DNA of 22,023 bases from Thioalkalivibrio sp. (GTDB lineage Bacteria > Pseudomonadota > Gammaproteobacteria > Ectothiorhodospirales > Ectothiorhodospiraceae), in NCBI GenBank assembly GCA_003553165.1, contig PUOZ01000195.1, positions 1-22,023 of the forward strand. Direction: 5' to 3'. Made by a program: the position numbers and the translations under genes. Shown here in pieces: positions 15,202 to 22,023 of this stretch. Position 1 is the stretch's first letter. Every line of letters begins with the position of its first letter. A model generated the notes under the pieces. The model did not search any database, had not been told where the DNA came from, and was given only the letters and a program-made list of their open reading frames with translations.

Positions 15202-15877
15202 CGCCCCACAACAGCTTGTGCAGCTGCAGCTGGAATCGTACCGGAGCCCGCGCCTGCACGATCCAGTCGGCCAGCAGCCGCGGTTCCAACTCACCATGCA
15301 CCGGGGAAAACAGCACATCGACCCCCGTCGGCATCGGATGCCTCCCCAGCATATCCAGTGCCCAGTCGAAGTCGGCGCGGTCCGCCAACACGAACTTGAT
15401 CTGATCGCCCGGCTTCAACTGCCCGAGGTTTTCCATGCGGTTGCGCGTGGCCTCACCGGAACCGGGTGCCTTCAGGTCCATCACGATGTTCACGCGCCGG
15501 TCCACCGATCCCAGGTCCAGCGCCCCGCTGGTCTCGAGCGATACGGTCAGACCGCGGTCGCAAAGTTCCCGCAGCAGGGGCAGACAGCCGGGCTGCGCCA
15601 GGGGCTCGCCGCCGGTCACGCAGACATGACGAACAGCGAAGCCTTCCACCTCCTTCAGCACCCGGTCCAGGCTTAGCGACTCTCCGCCGCTGAAGCTGTA
15701 CTCGGTATCACACCAGCGGCAGCGCAGCGGGCACCCGGTCAGACGCACGAAGACGGTGGGCCAGCCGACCTGCGCGGCCTCACCCTGCAGGGAAAGGAAA
15801 ATCTCCGTAATACGCACCCGGTCCGCGACCGCCGACGCGCGGGCCTGGCGCGAGGTGGACACCGCCGCAACCGTCAC
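15185..15877 (-). CDS. queE: 7-carboxy-7-deazaguanine synthase QueE (radical SAM)
   Basis: QueE is a radical SAM enzyme that contracts the ring of carboxytetrahydropterin to 7-carboxy-7-deazaguanine, the substrate of QueC. In 230 residues it shows [20 protein letters not shown], the cluster motif CPLRCRWC (C-x3-C-x2-C), and [11 protein letters not shown]. The spacing is the C-x3-C-x2-C of the classical radical SAM enzymes. The GTG start at 15877 overlaps the TGA stop of cpoB, which implies coupling; about 20 residues precede the conserved region, so a later start is possible. It overlaps queC by 17 bases. Confidence 0.96.
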   Translation of the reverse strand: MTVAAVSTSRQARASAVADRVRITEIFLSLQGEAAQVGWPTVFVRLTGCPLRCRWCDTEYSFSGGESLSLDRVLKEVEGFAVRHVCVTGGEPLAQPGCLPLLRELCDRGLTVSLETSGALDLGSVDRRVNIVMDLKAPGSGEATRNRMENLGQLKPGDQIKFVLADRADFDWALDMLGRHPMPTGVDVLFSPVHGELEPRLLADWIVQARAPVRFQLQLHKLLWGDVPGR

Positions 15878-16671
15878 CGGCCGTCCAGGCGACGCAGTCG
15901 ATCCTGCGCCAAGCGCGAGAGGGTGGTGCCGGGATATCCGGCGACGACCGCTTCCAGGGCCTCCCGCGCCGCCTCGGCGTTACCCAGCTCGAAGTGCGAG
16001 TAGCCGACCTTGAGCAGGGCATCGGCAGCCTTGTCGCTGTCGGGGAAGCGTGAACGCACCGCCTCGAAATCGACCAGCGCTCCCTCGTAGTCGCCGCTTG
16101 CATACTTCGCCTCGGCCAGCCAGTAGAGCGCATTCGCCGAGTAGACACCATCCGGGTAACGTTCCATGAAACGCTCGAGCCGTGTGATGGCCGCGTCGTA
16201 GTCGCCGCCCATCAGGACGTCGAAGGCGGCCTCATAGGCACTCTGCTCGTCCGCATCGGGCAGGGGTTCGTCAGTCTCCGGCAGCGGATCCGGATCGGGC
16301 GCCCGGCGGGCCGCAGCCCCGCCCTCGACCAGCGAAAGCCGCTCGTCGAGATTACGGAACTGGTCGCGCTGGCGCGTCTGCAGATTCCGCAGGTCGTTCT
16401 CCATCTGCTCCACCTGCCCGCGCAATTGGCGTACCTCCGCCTGTAGCGCATCCATTCCCTGCAGCATGTCGGTGAGCACCCCGGAATCGAGCAGCCGCTC
16501 CACGCGCTCGAGGCGCATCTCCACCACCTGCAACTGGTGCTGGGTGACGACGGTCGAGGGACCGGACTGCGCCCAGGAACCGGGCGCTGCGACAAGGATG
16601 CCGAGAGCGAGCAGGGTGCCGGCAACCCCGCGGAATCGCTGGCTCCGCAAGGGTTCAAGCGCAGTGTTCAT
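15874..16671 (-). CDS. cpoB: Cell division coordinator CpoB (YbgF)
   Basis: CpoB is a periplasmic TolA partner that links peptidoglycan synthesis by PBP1B with outer-membrane constriction. The protein has 265 residues: a signal peptide ending near SWAQ at about 35, an N-terminal trimerising coiled coil at about 40-115 (VVEMRLERVERLL ... EMLRNLQT-like heptads, ending LDERLSLVEGG), an acidic Pro-rich linker, and TPR repeats from about 140 (YEAAFDVLMGGDYDAAITRL, YWLAEAKYASGDYEGALVDF, VGYSHFELGNAEAAREAL). AGGAGG before the ATG is a strong ribosome binding site. It lies 65 bases after pal. Confidence 0.95.
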   Translation of the reverse strand: MNTALEPLRSQRFRGVAGTLLALGILVAAPGSWAQSGPSTVVTQHQLQVVEMRLERVERLLDSGVLTDMLQGMDALQAEVRQLRGQVEQMENDLRNLQTRQRDQFRNLDERLSLVEGGAAARRAPDPDPLPETDEPLPDADEQSAYEAAFDVLMGGDYDAAITRLERFMERYPDGVYSANALYWLAEAKYASGDYEGALVDFEAVRSRFPDSDKAADALLKVGYSHFELGNAEAAREALEAVVAGYPGTTLSRLAQDRLRRLDGR

Positions 16672-16736
16672 GATGACCTCCTGATGCGGGGGGATTGCGG
16701 AGACGGAGGCGACCCTCCGTCCCCGCCGCTGTCCCT

Positions 16737-17297
16737 TCAGCGCCGTACGTCGTACACCAACTCGACACGCCGGTTGCGCGCCCAGGATTCCTCGGTCTGG
16801 GTGAAGGCCACCGGCATCTCCTCACCATAGCTGACCACGTCCAGTTGCGAGTCGCGGGCCCCGTTCAGATTCATGATCCGACGCACCGCCTGGGCGCGGC
16901 GTTCACCGAGGGCCAGGTTGTACTCGCGCGTTCCGCGCTCGTCGGTGTGACCCTCGAGACGCAAACGTGCCCCGGGGTTCTGGGACAGGTACCGGGAATG
17001 CGCTTCCAGCATGGGAATGAACTCCGGCCGCACCGTATCGCGGTCGAAGTCGAAATACACCAGTCGCTCGGCCAACGGGCTCTGCGGATCATCCAGGGGA
17101 TCCGCGCGCAGATCGCGGTCGACCCCCAATCCGCGCGCCTCGGCGTCACGACGGGCACGTTCTGCCGCCTCAGCCTCGGCCGCCGCCACCTCCATGGCCT
17201 GCCGCTCAGCCTCGGTGAGATCACGCTTGGGCTGGGCGCAGGCCGCCAGCAGCCCGGCCATCAGGAGAACCAAACCCCAACGAATCGCTGTATTCAT
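16737..17297 (-). CDS. pal: Peptidoglycan-associated lipoprotein Pal
   Basis: Pal is an outer-membrane lipoprotein that binds peptidoglycan and TolB. The product has 186 residues. A lipobox LLAAC near residue 20 marks lipid attachment. A charged, Ala/Glu/Arg-rich helix follows at about 28-57, then the OmpA-like domain: VYFDFDRDTVRPEF, LRLEGHTDERGTREYNLALG and RAQAVRR, with the Asp and Arg that hold diaminopimelate. The ATG at 17297 is chosen over an in-frame TTG just before it; GAGGA lies eight or so bases upstream. It is 43 bases from tolB. Confidence 0.97.
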   Translation of the reverse strand: MNTAIRWGLVLLMAGLLAACAQPKRDLTEAERQAMEVAAAEAEAAERARRDAEARGLGVDRDLRADPLDDPQSPLAERLVYFDFDRDTVRPEFIPMLEAHSRYLSQNPGARLRLEGHTDERGTREYNLALGERRAQAVRRIMNLNGARDSQLDVVSYGEEMPVAFTQTEESWARNRRVELVYDVRR

Positions 17298-17340
17298 CAA
17301 TGTATCCTCAAAAGGCGTTCAAGGTGGATCAATAGGGACA

Positions 17341-18630
17341 TCAGAGAGGCGACCAGGCGGGCTCCCGAACCTCACCCGATCGCGCCGCCAAACGCTGGTG
17401 CACCCGTCCGTCGCGGCTTACGGAACCCAGGATTCCGCGACCACGGTCCGTGGTCGAGTAGATGATCATGCTGCCATTGGGGGCAAAACTGGGCGACTTG
17501 TCATAGCGGCCCCTGGTGAGCAGTGTGACCCGACGTGTCTCGAGATCCAGCCGCGCAAGGCGCAGACCGCCTTCGCCGCCCTGTACATAGACCAGGGACT
17601 TTCCATCCGGCGAGACCGCCGCCGCACCCGCCGAGGAACCCTCGAAGGTCAGACGCTGCGCCGTGCCCGCGGGCAGGCGGATCTGGTAGATCTGTGGAGA
17701 CCCCGCCCGATCGGAGGTGAAGTACAGCACGTCACCATCGGGGGACCAGGCCGGCTCGGTATCGATCGAGTTGGAACGCGTGATCTGGGTCAAGCCACCG
17801 GTCTCGAGGTCCATCACGTAGATGTTCGGGGTGCCGTCGCGCGAAAGACTCAGGGCCAGTCGCTTTCCGTCCGGGGACCAGGTCGGAGCGCTGTTGATGC
17901 CGGAGAACCCGGCGAGGCGGCTTCGTGCCCCGGTCTCCACGTTGTGCCGGAAGACCTCGGACCTGCGGTTCTCAAAGGAGACGTACACGAGATCGCGCCC
18001 ATCCGGGTCCCATTCCGGGGACATGAGGGGCTGATTCGAGCGGAACAGCGTGCGCGGATTGGCGCCGTCGGAGTCGGCCACCTCGAGGGTGAAACGGCGT
18101 TCGTCGCCCTGCCCGGTGACCCCGACATAGGCGATGCGGGCGCTGAACGCGCCCTTGTCGCCCGTGATCTGCTCGTAGACGATGTCCGAAACCCGGTGCG
18201 CACCACGCCGAAGCATGTCCACGGGCACGGGAATCCGAAAGCCGCCCAGGCGCTGATTCGCGAGTACGTCGAAGACGTGGAACTCGATCAGCACGCGATC
18301 CTCATCGGGACGCATCCGTCCGATCACCAGGTACTCGGCACCGACGGCCGCCCAGCGCTCGGCAAGAAATCCATCGGGTCCATCCGGCGCCTGCGGCAGA
18401 CGCTCCCGCGCAATCACGTCGAACAGGCCGCTGCGCACCAGGTTGGCGCCGACGATCTGCCCGACATCCTCGGACGCGCTGCCCGGACCTTCCCAGGCGA
18501 AAGGCGTCACGGCCACGGGGATCGCGCCGGTCACGCCTTCGGTCACCGTGACCTCGAGCACCGCCGAGGCAGGGCCGACGGCCAGCAGCAGGAATCCCAA
18601 CAACCAGAACTGCAGAGTTCTTCGCTTCAT
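17341..18630 (-). CDS. tolB: Tol-Pal system beta-propeller protein TolB
   Basis: TolB is a periplasmic protein that shuttles between Pal and TolA. It has 429 residues: a signal peptide (MKRRTLQFWLLGFLLLAVG, cut near PASA), an N-terminal alpha/beta domain to about 160 (VAVTPFAWEG, FDVIARERLPQ), and a six-bladed propeller with repeated WSPDG motifs (PTWSPDGKRLALSLSRDGTP, PAWSPDGDVLYFTSDRAG, SPSFAPNGSMIIYST). Starts at 18636 and 18630 are both ATG; AGGTG is six bases before 18630 and directly abuts 18636, so 18630 is chosen. The tolA stop codon lies just ten bases upstream. Confidence 0.97.
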   Translation of the reverse strand: MKRRTLQFWLLGFLLLAVGPASAVLEVTVTEGVTGAIPVAVTPFAWEGPGSASEDVGQIVGANLVRSGLFDVIARERLPQAPDGPDGFLAERWAAVGAEYLVIGRMRPDEDRVLIEFHVFDVLANQRLGGFRIPVPVDMLRRGAHRVSDIVYEQITGDKGAFSARIAYVGVTGQGDERRFTLEVADSDGANPRTLFRSNQPLMSPEWDPDGRDLVYVSFENRRSEVFRHNVETGARSRLAGFSGINSAPTWSPDGKRLALSLSRDGTPNIYVMDLETGGLTQITRSNSIDTEPAWSPDGDVLYFTSDRAGSPQIYQIRLPAGTAQRLTFEGSSAGAAAVSPDGKSLVYVQGGEGGLRLARLDLETRRVTLLTRGRYDKSPSFAPNGSMIIYSTTDRGRGILGSVSRDGRVHQRLAARSGEVREPAWSPL

Positions 18631-18639
18631 GATCATCAC

Positions 18640-19680
18640 CTAGCCCGATTGGGGCGAAAAACGTATGCGGATGCCACCGCGGACCGCCTCGGCATCCGGA
18701 GGCCGGGGCAGCGACTGCAACCGCTCCATGGTCTGGCGCACAGACTCGCAGAAGGCTGCGCTGCCGGTACAACGGTCGACGTTGAAACCGAGAATCCGTC
18801 CTGTGTCCGGGTTGATGCGGACCAGCACGACCGCCAGATCGGAGTCGCGCGTTCCTTCCGGCTTGCGCCATCGCCGTTCCACCGAGGCCTGGACCTCCGC
18901 GATGTAGGCCTGGCGTAGCGCCTCCTCCCTGGCCCTCCGTTCCGAGGCCTCACGATCGGCCCGGGCAGCCGCCAGCCGCCGCTGCTCCTGCTCCATCTGC
19001 TCCCGGCGCCGCTGTTCCTCCAGCTCCCTCGCCTGCGCCTCGCGCCGGCGCGCCTCCTCCTCGGCCCGGCGCCGTTCGGCTGCTTCGCGCTCGCGCCGCT
19101 CGGCGGCCTCACGCTCCCTGCGTTCGGCCTCCTCAGCCTGGCGCGCTTCCTCCGCAGCCTGCCGGGCCGCCTGCGCGGCCCTGCGCTCGGCTTCGGCACG
19201 GGCACGCTCGGCCTCGATCTCGCGCCGTTCCTGTTCGATCCGCACCCGCTCGGCCTCGGCCATCCGGCGCGCCTCCTCGGCCACGCGCCGGGCCTCTTCC
19301 CGCGCCTGCTCGGCTGCACGGATCGCCTCCTGCCGGGCCACTTCCTCCGCCTCGCGCTGGCGCTGCTCCTCCTGCTGGCGCCGGAGTTCCTCCTGGCGCT
19401 GGCGCTCAGCCTCGCGACGGCGAGCCTCCTCTTCCTGCAAGGCCTCGGCGACACGCTCCTGCTCGGCCGTGCGGATCTCACGCTCGATGCGCTCGAAGGT
19501 CTCGAGTTCCATCGCGACCGCTTCGATCACCTCAACGGGTTCGGTTTGGAACCGCACCGCGGAGGACGCCGAATGCGGCGCCAGGAACGACACGTTCAGC
19601 AGCAGCGCCGCGAACAGCGCCACATGCAGCAGCGTTACCAGCAGCAGCCGGCCGAAGTGCTGTCGAATCAGACTGAACAC
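18640..19680 (-). CDS. tolA: TolA, inner-membrane to periplasm bridging protein
   Basis: TolA spans the periplasm and transmits force from TolQR to TolB-Pal. It has 346 residues. Residues 10-33 are one transmembrane helix (GRLLLVTLLHVALFAALLL). From about 55 to 250 there is an unbroken charged helix built of Glu, Arg, Ala and Gln, for example ERREREAAERREREAAERRR. The last 95 or so residues are the C-terminal domain III (YIAEVQASVERRWRKP, LVRINPDTGRILGF, with two Cys). The start is GTG at 19680, with GGGAG seven bases upstream. The helix is richer in Arg than the Ala/Lys-rich one of E. coli, in keeping with high GC. Confidence 0.95.
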   Translation of the reverse strand: MFSLIRQHFGRLLLVTLLHVALFAALLLNVSFLAPHSASSAVRFQTEPVEVIEAVAMELETFERIEREIRTAEQERVAEALQEEEARRREAERQRQEELRRQQEEQRQREAEEVARQEAIRAAEQAREEARRVAEEARRMAEAERVRIEQERREIEAERARAEAERRAAQAARQAAEEARQAEEAERREREAAERREREAAERRRAEEEARRREAQARELEEQRRREQMEQEQRRLAAARADREASERRAREEALRQAYIAEVQASVERRWRKPEGTRDSDLAVVLVRINPDTGRILGFNVDRCTGSAAFCESVRQTMERLQSLPRPPDAEAVRGGIRIRFSPQSG

Positions 19681-19699
19681 AGCATACTCCCGGATCGCG

Positions 19700-20155
19700 T
19701 CAATTCGCGTCCCTGGGCGGTGGTTCGGTCAACAGTCCAACGCGACCGGCTCCCGCGCGCTGCAGCGCCACCATTGCATCCATCACCCGCCCGTAGTCCA
19801 CGTGCCGGTCTCCCCGCACAAAGGTCTGCGTACCCGGCTGGGCCGCCAGCAGATCCTGCACGATCTCGATCATCTGCGGCCCCGCCAGCGGCTCGTTGAC
19901 CAGCGGGCCCTGGTTCAGGCTCATCGCGCCCGCAGCCGTCACTGTGAGCACGATCGGCTCACCCGCCCGCTGCTCGGTTTCCAGTGCCTCGGCCTCGGCC
20001 TCGGGCAGATCGACCTCCACACCCTGCTGCAGCATGGGTGCCGTGATCATGAAGATGATCAGCAGTACCAGCATCACGTCGATGAACGGCACGACGTTGA
20101 TCTGCGACATTGGCCGGCGCAGGCGACGACTGTTGCGGCGTGACGTTTCAGCCAT
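19700..20155 (-). CDS. tolR: TolR, ExbD/TolR family proton-channel subunit
   Basis: TolR forms the proton channel with TolQ that energises TolA. It has 151 residues with a short basic cytoplasmic N-terminus, then INVVPFIDVMLVLLIIFMIT, the single transmembrane helix with the essential Asp (near residue 26), and a periplasmic domain ending at about 140 (TFVRGDRHVDYGRVMDAMVA). AAGG lies eight bases before the ATG, overlapping the end of tolQ's trailer; nine bases separate the two genes. Confidence 0.97.
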   Translation of the reverse strand: MAETSRRNSRRLRRPMSQINVVPFIDVMLVLLIIFMITAPMLQQGVEVDLPEAEAEALETEQRAGEPIVLTVTAAGAMSLNQGPLVNEPLAGPQMIEIVQDLLAAQPGTQTFVRGDRHVDYGRVMDAMVALQRAGAGRVGLLTEPPPRDAN

Positions 20156-20164
20156 TTGGGGACC

Positions 20165-20848
20165 TTATTCCCGCGCCTCTTCGGCGCCACGTCCAGCAGT
20201 CTGACGCGCAAGAAGGGACACGAATTCGTCGCTGAAGTTCTCCAGGCGCCCGATCACCCGGTCCACGTCAGTGGCGAACCGGTTGTAGGCGATCACCGCT
20301 GGAATCGCCGCGAACAGGCCCAGGGCAGTCGCGATCAGCGCCTCCGCAATGCCCGGCGCCACCATCTGCAGGGTCGCCTGCTGCGCACCGGCGAGCCCGA
20401 GGAAGGCGTGCATGATGCCCCAGACGGTGCCGAACAGCCCGATGTAGGGGCTGGTCGAGCCGACTGTGGCCAGGAATTGCAGGTAGCGTTCCAGTTCGTC
20501 GCCCTCGCGCGCAATGGCCACGCGCATCGACCGGTGGGTGCCATCCACCACCTGCGCGGGATTCTGACGCACGCGCAGGAATTCCTTGAAGCCCGAGGAA
20601 AAGACATGTTCCATGCCGGACATGTCGGCCTTGCGCCGGATGCCGTCGTAGAGATGAGCCAGGTCCACCCCGGACCAGAAGCGCTCTTCGAAGTCGTCTG
20701 CAGCCCTGTTGGCGACCTTGATGGTCCTGGCCTTGACCAGGATCACCAGCCACGACAGCACGGAGGCAATGACCAGGATCACCATGACCAGTTGCACGAT
20801 CAAACTGGCTTCCATGATCAGCCGGTACAGGGAAAGGTCAACGCTCAC
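20165..20848 (-). CDS. tolQ: TolQ, ExbB/TolQ family proton-channel subunit
   Basis: TolQ is the inner-membrane scaffold of the TolQR motor. It has 227 residues and three transmembrane helices: about 15-37 (LIVQLVMVILVIASVLSWLV), 127-150 (GSTSPYIGLFGTVWGIMHAF) and 165-190 (GIAEALIATALGLFAAIPAV). The family signature SPYIGLFGTVWGIMHAF is complete. The start is GTG at 20848, sharing GTGA with the stop of ybgC; AGGAG lies nine bases upstream inside ybgC. Confidence 0.97.
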   Translation of the reverse strand: MSVDLSLYRLIMEASLIVQLVMVILVIASVLSWLVILVKARTIKVANRAADDFEERFWSGVDLAHLYDGIRRKADMSGMEHVFSSGFKEFLRVRQNPAQVVDGTHRSMRVAIAREGDELERYLQFLATVGSTSPYIGLFGTVWGIMHAFLGLAGAQQATLQMVAPGIAEALIATALGLFAAIPAVIAYNRFATDVDRVIGRLENFSDEFVSLLARQTAGRGAEEARE

Positions 20849-21291
20849 AGTTCATCTCCTAGATCCGATTCGATCGCTGCCCGTACGGGCACCGGAATGG
20901 CGACCGGCACAAAACGCTCCGCATCCACGCAGGCCAGGCGGACATTCGCCGTGGCCAGTTCCACCGCATCGCGCAATACCGCCTGCGCGATATCCACGCT
21001 GACCCGGCCGAGAGCCGTCGGCCGGCAACTCACCGACAGGGTGTCGTTGAAGCGGGCGGGACGCCTGAGATCGAGGCTCACCGAGCGCACGACGAACAGC
21101 ACCCCTGCCTCGGCACGCAGCCGATCCTGCTCGAAACCGCGCTGGCGCAGCCACTCCGTTCGCGCCCGCTCCATGAACTTCAGATAGTTGGCGTAGTACA
21201 CCACGCCGCCGGCATCGGTGTCCTCGAAATACACGCGCACGGGCCAGGAAAATTCGCCATCGCTGGCGGCCGGGACCGAACCCATGGGCAT
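20845..21291 (-). CDS. ybgC: Tol-Pal associated acyl-CoA thioesterase YbgC
   Basis: YbgC is a cytoplasmic hot-dog-fold thioesterase of the 4HBT family, usually encoded just before tolQ and thought to act in phospholipid metabolism. It has 148 residues; the active-site segment YFEDTDAGGVVYYANYLKFM (about 21-40) is complete, including the catalytic Asp. The ATG at 21291 overlaps the ruvB stop by one base (TGATG); a second ATG two codons later is possible. Confidence 0.95.
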   Translation of the reverse strand: MPMGSVPAASDGEFSWPVRVYFEDTDAGGVVYYANYLKFMERARTEWLRQRGFEQDRLRAEAGVLFVVRSVSLDLRRPARFNDTLSVSCRPTALGRVSVDIAQAVLRDAVELATANVRLACVDAERFVPVAIPVPVRAAIESDLGDEL

Positions 21292-22023
21292 CAGCCCTGA
21301 CCCCCGATCCCGGCGGGCGGTGTGAAGAGATCCGGCCGTGCCGCCACCCGCTCAGGCAGCCCGAGCAACAGGAAGCTCTGACGCGTGGCCTGACGCCCGC
21401 GCGGTGTGCGCATCAGGTATCCCTGCTGAATCAGGAACGGCTCCACGACATCCTCCAGCGTGCCCCGGTCCTCGTTCAGCGCCGTAGCCAGGCTCTCGAC
21501 ACCCACCGGACCACCATCGAATTTCTCCACCAGTATCTCCAGAAGGCGTCGATCCTGGGCATCCAGCCCCGCCGCGTCGATTGCCAGCAGATCCAGCGCC
21601 TCACCCGCAACCGTACCGGAGATGAACCCGTCGGCTCGGACCTGGGCGAAGTCGCGGACCCGGCGCAGGAGACGGTTGGCCAGCCTTGGTGTCCCGCGCG
21701 CACGCCGGGCGATCTCCATCGCCCCTCCGGGCTCGATACCGACCTTCAGCAACGCGGCCGCGCGACGCACGATGCCGGCCAGATCCTCGACCTTGTAATG
21801 CTCCAGCCGCTGGACGATGCCGAACCGGTCACGCAAGGGCGCCGTCAGCAGGCCCGCGCGCGTCGTTGCGCCCACCAGCGTGAACGGCGGCAGATCCAGC
21901 TTGATCGACCGTGCCGCCGGGCCCTCGCCGATCATGATATCAAGTTGAAAGTCCTCCAGCGCCGGATACAACACCTCTTCCACCACGGTCGGCAGGCGAT
22001 GAATCTCATCGACGAACAGCACG
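21291..22023 (-). CDS. ruvB: Holliday junction helicase RuvB (5' end outside window)
   Basis: RuvB is the hexameric AAA+ motor that, with RuvA, moves Holliday junctions in recombination and repair. The window holds the last 243 residues plus the stop. Visible are Walker [12 protein letters not shown] at the window edge, sensor [12 protein letters not shown], the arginine finger region [29 protein letters not shown], and the winged-helix end [14 protein letters not shown]. The nucleotide-binding P-loop lies outside. Genes ruvA and ruvC would be expected further upstream. It joins ybgC with a one-base overlap, so the Tol genes may be read partly from the ruv promoter. Confidence 0.97.
   Translation of the reverse strand, partial: VLFVDEIHRLPTVVEEVLYPALEDFQLDIMIGEGPAARSIKLDLPPFTLVGATTRAGLLTAPLRDRFGIVQRLEHYKVEDLAGIVRRAAALLKVGIEPGGAMEIARRARGTPRLANRLLRRVRDFAQVRADGFISGTVAGEALDLLAIDAAGLDAQDRRLLEILVEKFDGGPVGVESLATALNEDRGTLEDVVEPFLIQQGYLMRTPRGRQATRQSFLLLGLPERVAARPDLFTPPAGIGGQG

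Noticed and set aside
18636..19481. Long Arg-rich open frame on the same strand as tolA in another frame, and other long frames opposite tolA and tolB
   Set aside because: The composition is a by-product of the GC-rich, repetitive tolA helix region; there is no ribosome binding site and no family resemblance.

Overview
The window is GC-rich chromosomal DNA from a gammaproteobacterium. The strongest clue is the gene order ruvB-ybgC-tolQ-tolR-tolA-tolB-pal-cpoB-queE-queC-tRNA-Lys, which is typical of that class and close to the Pseudomonas arrangement. The GC level, the REP-type repeats and a small Gly/His/Tyr-rich secreted protein resembling sulfur globule proteins would fit a sulfur-oxidising or halophilic lineage such as Ectothiorhodospiraceae. 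That lineage assignment is inference.

Layout. The left third (1-5112) is on the minus strand: the 5' part of hflK, a malic enzyme, and a large unknown membrane protein with one EF-hand. The middle (5113-12472) is a mosaic of accessory genes: a patatin-like lipase and a small membrane protein on plus; a metallophosphoesterase-like protein on plus facing a CIA30-domain protein on minus; the Gly-rich secreted protein on minus; an unusual stand-alone QueC-like protein on plus facing the sodium/proline symporter PutP on minus. Three copies of an interspersed repeat of about 190 bp sit in the gaps. Each is built round a 67-bp palindromic pair of REP-like units, and one copy has the core duplicated.

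Next to putP lies a scar (12.5-14.3 kb). It holds only the last 27 codons of putA, a stretch with no gene I recognise, and an orphan receiver-PAS regulator with AT-richer codons that stops where an output domain would normally follow. It ends just 3' of tRNA-Lys(UUU), a locus that is a known integration site for genomic islands in Pseudomonas. This is the part most worth a second look.

The right third (14306-22023) is a compact minus-strand cluster. RuvB (partial) leads into YbgC and the whole Tol-Pal envelope machine (TolQ, TolR, TolA in the inner membrane; TolB and CpoB in the periplasm; Pal in the outer membrane). It then continues into QueE and QueC, two enzymes making preQ0 for queuosine, and ends with tRNA-Lys. 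Several stop/start codons overlap, which suggests joint transcription and translational coupling.

No complete mobile element, CRISPR array, rRNA or clear riboswitch was seen.
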